In this document: positions 46,401 to 56,432 of the stretch, one piece after another
How positions within the stretch are numbered: the first letter of the stretch is position 1
How the letters are laid out: each line of letters starts with the position of its first letter
Assembly (NCBI GenBank): GCA_010015805.1
Contig: ML978129.1
Location: 744,001-808,000 of the forward strand
Source of the DNA: Rhizodiscina lignyota
Taxonomy: Eukaryota > Ascomycota > Dothideomycetes > Aulographales > Rhizodiscinaceae
Direction: 5' to 3'
DNA: 64,000 nucleotides
Notes under the pieces: model-generated
Told to the model about the DNA's origin: nothing
The model's database searches: none
What the model saw: only the letters and a program-made list of their open reading frames with translations
Made by a program: the position numbers and the translations under genes

Positions 46401-47020
46401 TTTCTGATGCTCCTGCTGCCACAAGAGCGTCTAAGCAGCGAGGCTTTTGGAACCAGGCCACCACCTGCTACTCCATCGTTCCTGTTGTAAAATGATTGTG
46501 GAGGCGGGAAGACCTGCTGCGGAGTCGAGCCGCGGTGGCGTGCCACGCCGGTGTCGACAGTGATACCAGGTCGGAATGGACGGCTATAAGACTTTGGCGT
46601 TGATTTTGACGGGTTCCTTCTTGGATCCCCCCTCTTGCTAAACGAGCCTGGCTGCCTCCTCCGGGTTGAGCCGCTCGATGATCTAACACTTTCATGTCTT
46701 TCCATTTTCCGTATACTTCCTCGGCCAGGTACCACAGCAAGTGCTGGGCTTTTCAAGTCCCCTCGTCCGACGGCAATATCATACGGTGGTGGCGTGGATT
46801 CGTCCCAAGATATATCCGTAGCTGCAGTAGCAGGTGTGTATGGAAAGGGAGATGTAGGGTTTGTGCCTAATCTGTTGTTCGAGAAGAGATCCATTCTTTG
46901 TTTAGAAGTGTTGAAGTCTGTCAGTCCGGAGCTTGATGTATCCGCAACCAGTTGTGGTGCTATAGGGTGAGGGGTGTGGTGGTCTTGGGGGTGGGAAGAC
47001 ATCACCACCTCACTAACCAT
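43409..47020 (-). CDS. large single-pass membrane protein of unknown function
   Basis: One exon, 1203 aa. The first 770 or so residues are hydrophilic, Ser/Pro/Thr/Arg-rich and probably disordered and cytoplasmic. A basic, Cys-containing stretch (SRGCCGGRKSKKEKKKRRC) leads into a transmembrane helix at about 778-800 (FSFLVVIAIIIVLVVTLTRK). The 400-residue C-terminal part should be outside: it has several N-glycosylation sequons, conserved Trp/Cys (CINPTEMWSCDLP) and ends in a Gly/Cys-rich tail (GGSGGCGCRWGNWDG). The layout is shared by a fungal group sometimes labelled glycoprotease family, for which I see no protease motif. A cell-surface sensor or wall-associated role is inference. Met7 (MSSHPQDH) is an alternative start. 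Confidence 0.8.
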   Translation of the reverse strand: MVSEVVMSSHPQDHHTPHPIAPQLVADTSSSGLTDFNTSKQRMDLFSNNRLGTNPTSPFPYTPATAATDISWDESTPPPYDIAVGRGDLKSPALAVVPGRGSIRKMERHESVRSSSGSTRRRQPGSFSKRGDPRRNPSKSTPKSYSRPFRPGITVDTGVARHRGSTPQQVFPPPQSFYNRNDGVAGGGLVPKASLLRRSCGSRSIRNDAEERTILSSQRPPRLAASDDYADDITPSDQAIPIALFGSVDHSSDPNLLNTSTSANNAPATTPTIRVTPAQEDMGWSMPQTNQSKYKPPRPRPASSVYSQATLRSNAAYQQTETPPMPQLPVGIASQPVTAWPTSEQTSRPEMNPRDSAVTTFEEEEEDKKYRTQTMSAGTIFEEDNTPESAKSFKRRFAKRSNDLEIDTTIPTPRRSKGWWNVITTPFETSRPGTRVFRSPIEENEPAPEVPNIREAVSRYEIQRKESRTTPVTTLPRTQSTTHRGIDSQIDGIAAHPDSRDQNPTASGFTDTAQPLMFIHLTESSPTKGQNTHKRHDSQHGSTSSAGRGLGLVKAPDTLHVKNGSQGSVFSPNDRDVPLVLDDGSGPEQKAHKEAIEYVQPQTTTYEKRSDNQNTYSFQFDRPDSLNRMTSPLSARTETPIVETAAMGTVHSAKAVDNTPTMSLNSFRPNAPMPLTDLPLREQGPRRVDFTHANQTVAPAVISPPPMTSFPTNFPNPSLYTKRETTRMAFPPPPIDTNVRSVWETDEPSNEKLRKGKSRGCCGGRKSKKEKKKRRCLLCCICFSFLVVIAIIIVLVVTLTRKHSSSGSSSPKSSATATRVQWLNLTGFPPMPTGQMTVAQPTLLAKVDGCINPTEMWSCDLPKEDQQANLPGGPDQPSLRLEIRFSNDTISNKTSTQPLRFKRDLGGSPFTPSPSPPSEEDQAFLGNTTDHNDEPFQGEDTPFFISFLSDAENGLNSKAKRSTPTRTSSGSQSTSTADIATVVPSPNVLDDGTAAPANLFPSPLPSSQPLKLHNRGTDQEHYGFYTYFDRSIFLKSVRITDTHKTDPGQLPADQNGGSTKDAAVATCTWTQTRFLVQIWTRAGQGQLLSASTNSSANSSTNLADDFARPGSFPYPITITTDRHGGTPSGKMVFCYGLDEESRPVPSDKLLYFENRGFQGTLVNPTKPFQNITIDTQDGGPGGMDGGSGGCGCRWGNWDGSMIS

Positions 47021-48567
47021 TGTTCTGGAACAATGGTCGCAGTGTCGGTCAAAGGATTTCGTGGTTTTCGAGAGCGGTCGTCGTGCGCTCGGGATGCAGC
47101 GGTTCCGCAGGAAGGATCAAGACCGGTTGATCATTAAGCGAATTTTGTAGGCTTTGCAATGCAAGATAGCCCGCGGATAGTAATTGTCTGTGAATGGCTG
47201 GATCTGAAACTCGAGGAAGTTTTGTGGAAGTGGGATGCGCCGATCTATTGTTGGAGGCTAGACAATAGACATTAAAGGACAATAATGGACAATGAATACG
47301 ATAACACAATCCCTCAACACAGAGAACTGCGCAAAAATGTGAAGAGATGGAGAGAATCGAGTATATGAATGCCAGGAAATACCAAAGATACTTTTGATGA
47401 ACATAGTGTGGAACGAGATCCGCATGAGCATGAGCACGGGATTTCGCCTACGCAGGCTTCCAGAGCCTCTTGACCAGCTTGGAGACCAAGCTTTACTGCA
47501 GGATTGGCGGATCAGAGCTCCGATTCGTTGCCATTCTTCCGTTCATAAGCATCTAAATGGAGTGCAGGCATTCCGAAGCTTCTGTATCGTGAGTCATAGC
47601 GGTTAAGTGGTGGTAGGATCTCAGCCGGTGGCGACCAGCGGAGCTGTCGTACGCATGGGCGCCAACATCGATCTCCACCGCGCTGAACTTCATATCGGCA
47701 GGATTCCAATGAAGAAGGGCCAAACAGATCGAGTGGATATACGTTCATGTTGGTGTGTACGTTTGATGTACGCTGGAAACCAATGAGAGGGCTGCAACGG
47801 AGGGTCGGTCGTTGGTTTTGACGCTCAGGTGAAGCGTTAGCCGCCGGCCGCAGACGCGACATGGCTAACCTGTTTCAGCATGGCCTACAACGCGACCGCA
47901 CGTGATTTTCACTCCCCTCTCTACATCAAGCTAGAACGGCGGAGTCAGCCTTCTGAGTCACTCGCATGCAGGTCTGCATGCATTTATGAATGTGTAACCT
48001 CATGTAGAAGCGTCTCCGAGGACCGGACGGTTCTGTAGGAACTCTATTCTCCCGCTGTCACTTTGCATGCATTGCCAACACTTCCCGACAGCGATCCATC
48101 TGCATGTATACCACATCCATCACTTCCACAACCAAAGCCACCACGACAAAAAGCCTGGGACCCTTAAGGCATACTGGCTAAGGCAGCTTCTGAGTTCTTC
48201 CTTTTGAATGGCCTATCCAACGCACTCAGGGCGTCAGGCTTGTTCCATTCGTCTACTCATGTTGCTGCCATCCAACCACGTCTCTGTAGTAGAGAGGTTC
48301 ATGCAAATTCAGCCTTCCGAAAAATGATCTGAAACTTCTTCGCTTCGCGCGCTCGTCGGCTACCAGGACATCATTGGCATATTCCAACAAAGCCAGTGTC
48401 GTGTCCCTGGCGTCCATGCGGACTCCCTTTTCGACTTTCAGCGCAACACCATGAAAGCCTTGGCTGAATATCTTTCGTCAGAGCCGTGGCATATGTCTGA
48501 GTGTTATCACAGCGTCGCTGTTTTATGTTGGAGGCGTACTTCATCTGAAGCATTTTTCTGTTCGTAT
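47021..48567. other. intergenic region upstream of the membrane protein gene
   Basis: About 1.5 kb, containing the promoter of the membrane protein gene and the 3' flank of the PP2C gene. A 116-codon minus frame at 47512-47862 has no domain. An inverted repeat of GCATGCAG lies at 47964-47981. Confidence 0.5.
47964..47981. repeat. 8-bp inverted repeat GCATGCAG / CTGCATGC
   Basis: The two arms are perfect and separated by GT. Another TGCATGCA-type box occurs about 90 bases further on. It could be a site for a dimeric regulator of the neighbouring genes. Confidence 0.6.
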
Positions 48568-49890
48568 TCAGACTTTACGCCGTTTGCACTGAGCTGCAAC
48601 GACACTTATGTCGTCCAATTTGCCTGAAGCATATTAGCAAAATTCCCAGCCTTTTGATGCAGGTTACATACCGCCTTCAATGGATAAGCCTTCCTCAATA
48701 GCTTTTTCCATGAACGGGCTCTCAGCAAATGGATCCTCGGCGATTGTTCTCGCAGCTTTCACAAGCTCTGTTGCAACAAACTTCATCCCGTCGGCGAATG
48801 TCCTCTCGCCGGGTTCAACGCCGTGTCTGAGTAGTCCCTCAGCTTCTCCATTGTTCCATTTGTTCATACTGTCTACAACACTCTCAGCCACCTCATGATC
48901 CCAGAGGTTATCCACAACCCCGTCAGACATGGCCAGCACCACATCATCTTCCTCTATTACTATCCTATCCATGACCGCATTCTTCTCTGGCGTGTCTGGT
49001 GAGTTTGTGCCCAGCTGACGGGGACAATCGAACCAATGCCACTGCTCTGTCGTCTTGAAGATGATTTGGCGATCGCGAGGGCGAACTACCATGACCTGGC
49101 AGTCGCCAAGTTGAGTGATGTATACTACAGGGCGAGGAGGTTTGCTAGAATCCGCGGTTATGAGGGCGCTGCACGCAGTGGTCGTACCGAACCATTCGTT
49201 CGGCTGGGATGTGGCTTCCTTCGTTCGCTCGAATGCTCGTTGGAGGTATGCAACGGTGTCTGGCTCGGAAGTTCCGCCATAGCCATCGTTCTCTGCTTCT
49301 AGAGCCCAGAAGTGCAGAATCAAGCGCGACCATAGCCTAGGCGCTTCACCTTTAGCGATTGACCATTCAATTTACATCAAAGAATTCTGTCTCTCCACTT
49401 ACGCTGCGTGTCCCTTCTCCCTCTCCGCCCATGCTCCAACTCCATCATTAGCCCCAATGAAGTTGTCGCTCACGAGCACTGCATCATCACCATTCGTGAC
49501 ACCCCTTATCATCTCCCCATCGACCTCTGCTACCCCACTCCTGCGATCGCGACTCTGATGATGCGTGCTCAGCGGGTCTGAGAAGCTTCCCGAAGGCGGG
49601 GATAGAAATGGCGGCGGGAACGGTCGCGAGGGTCGCTTCGCGAACAGCGCGTATCCGGCCTCGAAGTAAAATGGCGACTTCGACTTCGGTAGAGCCGTGT
49701 CAGTGGGTACGGGAGTGGTAGTACCAACGCGTGGTTCACGTTGGGAGCGCCGATGGGATGCGGAGGCAGAGGCGGAGGAGTATCGGAGGAGGCATCGTGC
49801 ATGCTGGTTCACGAAGACGCTGCGGGAAGTGCACACGGTCGTGGGTCTGGCGCCGGCGAGGAGAGAAATGACCAGGCGCAGTTTCGGCAT
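48568..49890 (-). CDS. PTC7: mitochondrial PP2C-type protein phosphatase (PTC7-like)
   Basis: Exons 49890-49403, 49336-48672 and 48623-48568; 402 aa. The joins give GHAALWSRLILHFW and EGLSIEGGKLDDISVVAAQC. The first 40 residues are Arg/Ser-rich with few acids, as in a mitochondrial presequence. PP2C motifs: DNFIGANDGVGAW (metal-binding Asp at about 149), YITQLGDCQVMVVRP, VLAMSDGVVDNLWD and the final DDISVVAAQ with its metal-binding Asp. PTC7 is a Mg/Mn-dependent Ser/Thr phosphatase that regulates coenzyme Q biosynthesis in yeast. The GAND in place of the usual GVAD is a mild variant. The region between residues 40 and 120 is a Ser/Pro-rich linker. Confidence 0.9.
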
Positions 49891-50530
49891 TCCAGCGGAG
49901 CTCGCGCTGAAGAGCGCTGGGTGAGGACGGGGTGGTTTGGAGAGCGCGCCCTGCAGAAAATATGGACGATCTTTATCGGTTATGTCTGGGGATGCGAATG
50001 CACCCTGGCCCGTTTATGCATGGGTTGGATGGAGAAGGATTGCACGTGGCACCGCGATTGACTAAAGGGGGCCGTAATTCATAGAATGGAGATTAAGGGG
50101 ATGGCAGTCAGGTAAAGAGGAGTATGTCGGCATTAAAGATTATTTTGGTGAGGGGATGACGTTGTAACGTCGACGATACTCTACTACTAAGGAGCTAGTT
50201 TCCGTCGAGCGAACGAGACCGGCGCCTCATTTCCGCGATAACAAGAAGTAAATCTTCTAAGGCAGACCTAGCAAGCTACTCCCTGACGACGTCGAATATA
50301 AGTTCACTAATATGCGGAAGCTACTTGAAGTGCTGAAGGCGACTGTAGTAGAGTAACTCTGTAGAGTAGCTCCTTCGTCGCCCATTTCTTTTCAGCGCAG
50401 ATTGGACTATTTTTTACAAGCGCAATGACTTGTGCTCCGATGTTGAATTCTCCTGGAGGCCTGGTATATATTGTAAATCCCAATGGAAAGCGCCCAACTC
50501 CATCCTAGGTATGCGCTCATTGAGACATCC
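49891..50530. other. intergenic region with MITE-like inverted repeats
   Basis: PTC7 promoter on the left; CBS gene 3' flank on the right. Between them lies a 179-bp segment bounded by 11-bp inverted repeats (50177-50355). Confidence 0.5.
50177..50355. mobile_element. possible MITE-like relic
   Basis: TACTCTACTAC at 50177-50187 and its exact reverse complement GTAGTAGAGTA at 50345-50355 bound 179 bases. Inside is a short coding-like frame (SKLLPDDVEYKFTNMRKLLE). The arms are low in complexity, no clear target-site duplication was confirmed, and the element type is a guess. Confidence 0.3.
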
Positions 50531-51176
50531 TCACGGCCTCCTTTTGACGAACTCCTCCAAGTCCGCTCGCGTCGCGACGCCCAGCACGAACCTTCGCCCA
50601 GCATCTGTCACAACTGCAAAGTCCTGTTTCTCGCCAGCTGGCCTCATTTCAGAGCCTCCATCAGCATCGTCTCCAAACCCCTTCCCCTCAAAGAACGCTT
50701 CCAGCTCCTCCAATGGCGTCTCCATGGTAATGACCTTGTACCGTCTACCTCTTCTTCTGAACCTGTTCATGGCTTTATGCACCGGGTCCGAGTCCACAAC
50801 CACGCCGTCTTTGAGGAGACCTTTCAATTTTGGGATGGACAGGTAGCCAAGGAGGGAGCGGTTTTCGGGATCAACGACGGTGAGATGAGTGTAGTCGCGT
50901 TCGAAGGCCGAGAGAAGCGCATTGGAGATTGGCGTGATTGGAGATACGGAGAGCGCAGGAGGTGGATCGAGGTCTTCAACTACGGCCTGGGAGAAAGTTA
51001 GCTCACGTAAGTCTATCTGAGTACTCCGTAGGCGGTGATTCCTCGATGGGCATTCATGCAAACGGCCTCGCAGCATGTAGATCCAAACGTACACCTCGAT
51101 ACTTGTCTGCCCATGCGGACATTGTGGAGGCATCCCTCGTCCCATTCACCATGCCATTTGGATGCGGTATTGCCAT
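50531..51176 (-). CDS. small CBS-domain protein
   Basis: Exons 51176-51093 and 50986-50531, 179 aa; the 106-nt intron starts GTACGT and ends CCCAG, joining ADKYRG to AVVEDLDPPPALSVS. The body contains a CBS pair: ISNALLSAFERDYTHLTVVD and, after VHKAMNRFRRRGRRYKVITM, a second unit ending DFAVVTDAGRRFVLGVATRA. CBS pairs bind adenosine nucleotides and often sense energy state; stand-alone fungal members like this one have no fixed role. It is a compact soluble protein with no membrane segment. Several upstream in-frame Met codons exist; Met 51176 was chosen and the Met at 51122 is an alternative. Confidence 0.8.
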
Positions 51177-51407
51177 TGTTGCATTACGGAGTAGTCGACA
51201 AATAATTTCTTGCGAGGCATATGTAAAGTTGAGCTGGGATGTTAGACTCCTCGGATCTGCCCCGCGATCGCCCCACAATGCACGCTAGAGTTGAGCCATG
51301 GAACGGAGAATATTCATCGTTTGATACGTAAATGGCGTGCAAACACATGCTATACAGGTGCTCTATATGCAATGCGCGCCGAAAAGGGGCAATCCCCTCT
51401 GAATCAC

Positions 51408-52676
51408 TCATAACTTCGCCTTCTCTCCCTTCATACAGTCCTGGATCAACTCCCACGACAGCTCCGCCCACGGCTTCATCTGCTGCCCGTACTCCTTCGC
51501 TCTTGGACTACTCGCTTGCCTCAGAGCATATCTTGCCGCAATGCCCTGCATAATAATGCATCCTCTATAGATTCCGAACGCCTCTCCCCAAGTCAGATCG
51601 GGCCTTGGGTCGTAGCCAGACGCATCCTGATACCATTGTATGCACTCTTCCTTTGTTGGAAGCCCTGGACAGGCGCCTTTCTGGAAAGCTTTATTCATAC
51701 GCCCGATTTTAGCTGCGTACGGTGACTCGGCCGTCGTGAAGGGGTTTAAGAGGTTGGTAAGGTCGGAAAGAGGATGGCCTATTGTCGCCAATTCCCAGCT
51801 GCAAAGCATTTTCAGCATGGACTCATTGAACCCCACGCAACATTGAACTTACTCTATAACTCCAATGACACGGGGCTCTGTCTTGTGAAACACCATGTTG
51901 TCTATCTTATAGTCGCCGTGAACAAATGTGCTCCGGTCTTTTGGCTGTGTTTTTGGATCGCTGAAGAACGCTACCATCTCTTTGAAATGGGGAATCTCTC
52001 CAACCGGAACCTTTGTCTCGATGTCGATAGCCTTCGCTTGTGCGGCGGATATGGTGTTGAATGTCTTGAGTTGCCGATTAAAAAAGCTCCAGTGCTTGCC
52101 ATAGTTCGAAAGGTTGACATCTGCGGGTTTGACTTTGTGGTACTTTGCTAGAGTTTCGACAGCGTCTTTCCACCTAGTTATGAGGTTAGAGCTGAACATG
52201 GCCGGATCTCGCAGTGGGCCAGCTCACATTATCCGCCTTTCCTCTGGGCTGACGCCGGGTATTGACGGATCTTGGAATATGCGTCCATCCAGAAAAGACA
52301 TTATGTAAAAGTCGGTGCCAATGACGGTAGGATCTTGACAAAGGCATATCGCTCTCGGTACAGGTACGTCGGTCTGCTCCATGGCGTGTATTATCCGATA
52401 CTCGCGGTCGACTTTGTGCGCCGTCGCAGATAGCAGCTGCCCCGGAGGCTTTTTCCTCATAACAAACTTCTTCCCAGCATTGTCGATGATCTGATATGTC
52501 GGATTTGATTGACCATATCCGAACTACGCGCAGGTCAGAAGATATAGAAAGAAACATCAATCTTGTGCTCTTCTTACCTGCTTCAAGTCAATGGGAGTTT
52601 TGATTTCCGGGGCATTGGAGGCAATGTAGCGCTCCAAAGACTTAATATCAATCGGCTGCCGTATGGGACCAGCCAT
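51408..52676 (-). CDS. APH-fold phosphotransferase, ACAD10/11 N-domain-like
   Basis: Four exons: 52676-52578, 52523-52228, 52173-51853, 51798-51408; 368 aa. Joins give [35 protein letters not shown] and [18 protein letters not shown]. The kinase-like fold shows FVMRKKPPG (ATP Lys region), the catalytic [14 protein letters not shown] at about 212-225 and the metal-binding IDWELATIG. Such proteins match the phosphotransferase domain of acyl-CoA dehydrogenases 10/11, which phosphorylates 4-hydroxyacyl-CoA; the family label aminoglycoside phosphotransferase does not imply drug resistance here. The substrate is therefore inference. No acyl-CoA dehydrogenase domain is attached or adjacent. Confidence 0.88.
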
Positions 52677-53419
52677 AGCTCCGTTTGTCCCAGGCAAGTT
52701 GCGGTGTGGGAGCGAAGAAATCCATCTTTGAAGGTTGACGAGGCGATACTTCGACGACGGTCAGCCGAGGTTCCTGGAATGGAACGCCCCAAAAGCATGG
52801 CTTCTCCAGGTTTTCAGGGATAGCCGGAGGAAGATGGCGGCGTTTTTCGGTGAAATGCGCAGAGCTCCGACACTTCTCCCATTGCAAGCTTACTGTGAAC
52901 ACGCGTGACGCGCAGGGAGCTGATGTATCAGAATGATTCGAGTGCGCCCACGACTGTCTACGGGCGCAGACCGCAACTTCTAAATGAGCTGGCACGTGAT
53001 GTCGACGCGGTGGTGCAGGTGGTAATTGGATGGGCAGGGCTGAAGTCGCTTGTAAGCAAATCTGCGAAATTACCTGTTTATTGGATATAACGTCGAGAGT
53101 CTCCTCGACTCGCAAATGCTCACTATTTTCTCTCCAAAGCAGCCACACAGAGCGCGTCACACTGGCCCGAATATTCCTATTCGTCCACGTCGCCGAAATA
53201 GATACTGGCCGCTTGTACTCCTGAACTCCTGGCCACTTACTCGTATCCCTGATGCTGGCTTTGCGACACACCCCCATAAACAAGCCATCCCGAACAGAGA
53301 ATCTACGGGCTTGAGTGCCCCGTTACAGCAGGAGGCCGCCTGCACGCCGCAAGATTGCGCACTGCTCTAACTGAGCAAAGGATTTTAGGACGTGACACGA
53401 GCCGGGAGTCGATCAAGCA
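52677..53419. promoter_or_regulatory. divergent promoter region, APH-fold and CLIP-170-like genes
   Basis: 743 bases between outward-facing starts. A tRNA D-arm-like string near 53350-53370 (minus strand) does not extend into a tRNA fold. No gene seen. Confidence 0.5.
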
Positions 53420-55974
53420 ATGGCTTTGCAAACGCCCCGTCGATTGCCTGGCCCGGGAGGGCGTCCGTCGCTCGCACACCAGTCTGTAAATACCGCATCA
53501 AGCCCAAACCTCAACCTCTCGGCTCGGTCTGCTCTCGCGCACAAGCAAAGCCTAAATGCCTTGACAGCTGGCCAGCACGGTGTAGCAATGAACAACACGC
53601 ACTCCTTCACGCCAGGCAAGATGCTCGGCGGTGATGGGAGGGAGCTGGAGCTAGGAGATACCGTCGACGTCCCGGGTGGCATGCACGGGGTAATTAAATT
53701 CATCGGGAGCGTAAAAGGAAAGAAGGGCATGTTTGCGGGCGTGGAACTGTCCTCCGAATTCGCTTCAAAAGGCAAAAACGACGGAGATGTCGACGGGTAC
53801 GTCTTCCCCGTGCTACACAGCATCTGCAAGTACCTGCACGATGCCATGAGTCGGGAGTTGCCCTGACAGCATTTGGACATGCATTTGATTACTGACAGTG
53901 TTGACTATCTAGTGTACGGTACTTTACCACCTCACGGCCTGGAGCAGGCATATTTCTACCCACACATCGCGCGTCGAAACGATCGTCTCCTTCGCTGACA
54001 GCAGACACGTTTCCTCCCACACCGACTACTCCTTCGTTTGCCAACTTCAATCTGAACGGAACCGATCCAGAACCTACAAGCATCATGCCGAAGTTCTCAC
54101 AGTCAGTGGGACCAGGAGCACGCGCTCCAAGTCCAGTGCTCAAGCCAAAGAGACCGTCTCTACCTCGTCCCGAATCACCGTTCAGAAACAAACCTACCCT
54201 CGCACCTACACCAGGGAGAGGCCCATCACTTGGTCCTGCGTCGTTCTCGAAGAGCCTTTCGGGTGCCAGCACGCCACGATACTCACCGAGTCCCGGTATT
54301 GGCAAGCTTGGGCCAAAGGCAAGGACACCCACATCCTCCCGACCATATTCGAGAAACAACTCTCGGTTAAATAACCACACACCGATCAGCGAGGATGGAG
54401 AGAATACTACTCCAACTCCTGCTTCTAGAACGAGCGACCCTACGAGTAATTCCACCCCGAGAGCTCGAGCTATGTCGAATGATGAAGAGGTGAAACGGTT
54501 GAAGACAAAGCTGGATGATAGAGACCACCAGTTGAAGGAGCAAGCAGCCAGCTTGGCAGACATGGAGACCAGTCTCTCGGAACTACAGAGTCTCATACCA
54601 GACGCAGGCACACCTAAACTTATGCGGGGAAACAGCTTCGATAACAACTCAGACGCAGCTCAATTGCGAATCATGCTACGAGAGAAGAACGAAAGGATTG
54701 CTATGCTCACTGCAGAGTTTGATGCTCATCGCGCAGACTTCAGGAGCACGATCGACACGTTAGAGATGGCGAGTACGGAGACGGAGCGCGTGTACGAGAA
54801 GAGGATCGAGGAGCTCATGCAAGAAGTACGTGACATCCAAGAGCGAGGCAACGACGTCGACACCGTTGCACTACAACTCAAGCAATTGGAAGAGCTCGTA
54901 CAAGAGCTAGAGGAAGGCTTGGAAGATGCACGACGCGGTGAGGCTGAGGCACGTGGCGAAGTCGAATTCCTTCGTGGTGAAGTTGAGCGAGGTCGTTCTG
55001 AGCTCAAGCGTGAGCGCGAGAAGGCTGCTGCAGCACTCAAGGGAGCTAATACCGCAGTTGACCCCTCGAAGCGCGACTCAAGGGAAGTGGAACAGCGGGA
55101 TGATGAGATCAGGGGACTGAAGGCTATTATCCACTCGTTGAGCTCCGGTCCAGACTTGGCCTCACCGAGAACGGAAATGCCACCATTAACCAGGAACGCA
55201 ACCTATCCGGGTCCACCGTCGGAGGAAGTGGCATCGATGCAAACGAATCTCGAGCGGCTCGAGCGTGAGAAGAAGGAACTCCAAGGTCTTATTGACAGAA
55301 AAACCTTCCGTGAAGAGGAACTGGAGCGTGAGCTCGAGAAAGCCCGTGGAACGCCGCTCGACAACCGTTCGAGCGTGATCTCCGATAAGACAGCGACGCA
55401 GGAGAAGCGCTCCTCGGCTAGAGACAGCAAAGGGACAGTGCTAAGCTGGCGCAACGCCAATTCACCAGGCTTTCACAAGCGCGGGAAGAGTAGCCAAATG
55501 AACATCGCTCTTGAACCAATGGCGGAGAGCGAAGTTGGCAGTAGCATTGGTGAAGGGAGCAGCGCGACGCTCTGGTGCGAGATATGTGAGACTGGAGGCC
55601 ATGACATCCTGTCTTGCACAAACATCTCCGGAACTACTGGCGCTGCCACTGGCGCCGTGCAACCTCCCAAAGCCGAAGAGACGAAAGAGGATGGTACTTC
55701 CTCTGCTGAAAAATCGATCAATGACCTCGGCGCTGAGAAGCCAGAGCCTCTTGCTATGGCTCAGAAGACACTGCCGCCACCACCAACGAGTCTACCTCCA
55801 CCCACCAACCCACCGACCGCGCCGCTGCCCAGTGCGCCGTCGCTCCCTAGTCCTTTCGATTCGAACCTCGTGCCAGGAAAGGGCTCGATGATTGCAAACC
55901 CAGTCGAATGGTGCGCCATTTGCGAGCGAGACGGACATCTCGCTATGAGCTGTCCATTTGAAGATCAGTTCTAA
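53420..55974 (+). CDS. CLIP-170-like microtubule plus-end tracking protein
   Basis: Exons 53420-53796 and 53913-55974, 812 aa; the 116-nt intron (GTACGT..TCTAG) joins DGDVDG to VRYFTTSRPGAGIF inside the CAP-Gly domain. That domain (about 75-150) has ELGDTVDVPGGMHGVIKFIG and KGKKGMFAGVEL. A Ser/Pro-rich basic linker follows, then a long coiled coil (about 312-590: TLEMASTETERVYEKRIEEL). Two CCHC zinc knuckles of the form C-x2-C-x4-H-x4-C end the protein: CEICETGGHDILSC near 680 and CAICERDGHLAMSC near 792, before the terminal EDQF. Relatives are fission yeast Tip1 and budding yeast Bik1, which bind growing microtubule ends and link to dynein and polarity factors. CAP-Gly, coiled coil and two knuckles resemble animal CLIP-170 closely. 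Confidence 0.92.
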
Positions 55975-56432
55975 TATCTATGCATTAATTCACTCCAGCA
56001 TCATTGGGTGGGCGAAAGGCGTATTTTCTTTCATTCGTTATGCGCGTAGGATTAAGAAGGATGGGGTTGGGCTTCTGGATTCTCGGCGCGAGCACGCAAA
56101 GATATCCATGTACTTATAGTTTTGGGCGCTTTTTTCACCTTCGGGGACTACCTCGGAGAAGAGTGGTCCGGTACGTCTATTAATACCCAGAATGCATATT
56201 GCGTGTAGAGTATCAAATGAATTGGGACGGCGAACATCTTTGGACTCATGCTTGATTGCGACCTCTACTGCGATTCTGCCTCGAGATGCAAGTATCCCGA
56301 AGAGGTTGGATCGAGCTTCGTGTGCATACAAGGCTGCATTCAGCCTCGTCCTGGCCATGATTCCTTCATATATATATATATATTCATTTACGTCCCAAGG
56401 GGCATGATATTTCCATCCCAAAGTATACTCTC
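55975..56432. other. intergenic region with AT microsatellite
   Basis: 3' flank of the CLIP-170-like gene and 5' flank of the 753-aa gene. The only clear structure is the (AT)8 run at 56368-56383, about 50 bases before the next ATG. Confidence 0.6.
56368..56383. repeat. (AT)8 microsatellite
   Basis: Sixteen bases of alternating AT. Given its place 50 bases before a start codon it could double as a TATA-type core promoter element. Confidence 0.8.

Noticed and set aside
44100-46990. Long plus-strand frames opposite the large membrane protein
   Set aside because: They are mirror frames of a single 1203-codon gene whose own frame has a clear transmembrane helix and conserved Cys/Trp positions.
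47512-47862. 116-codon minus-strand frame in the intergenic region
   Set aside because: No family features, Arg/Pro-rich, and located in the expected promoter of the membrane protein gene.
53330-53375. Minus-strand string GCTCAGTTAGAGC that looks like a tRNA D-arm
   Set aside because: The D-loop is too short, no 5-bp anticodon stem follows and there is no GGTTCRANNCC box at the right distance.
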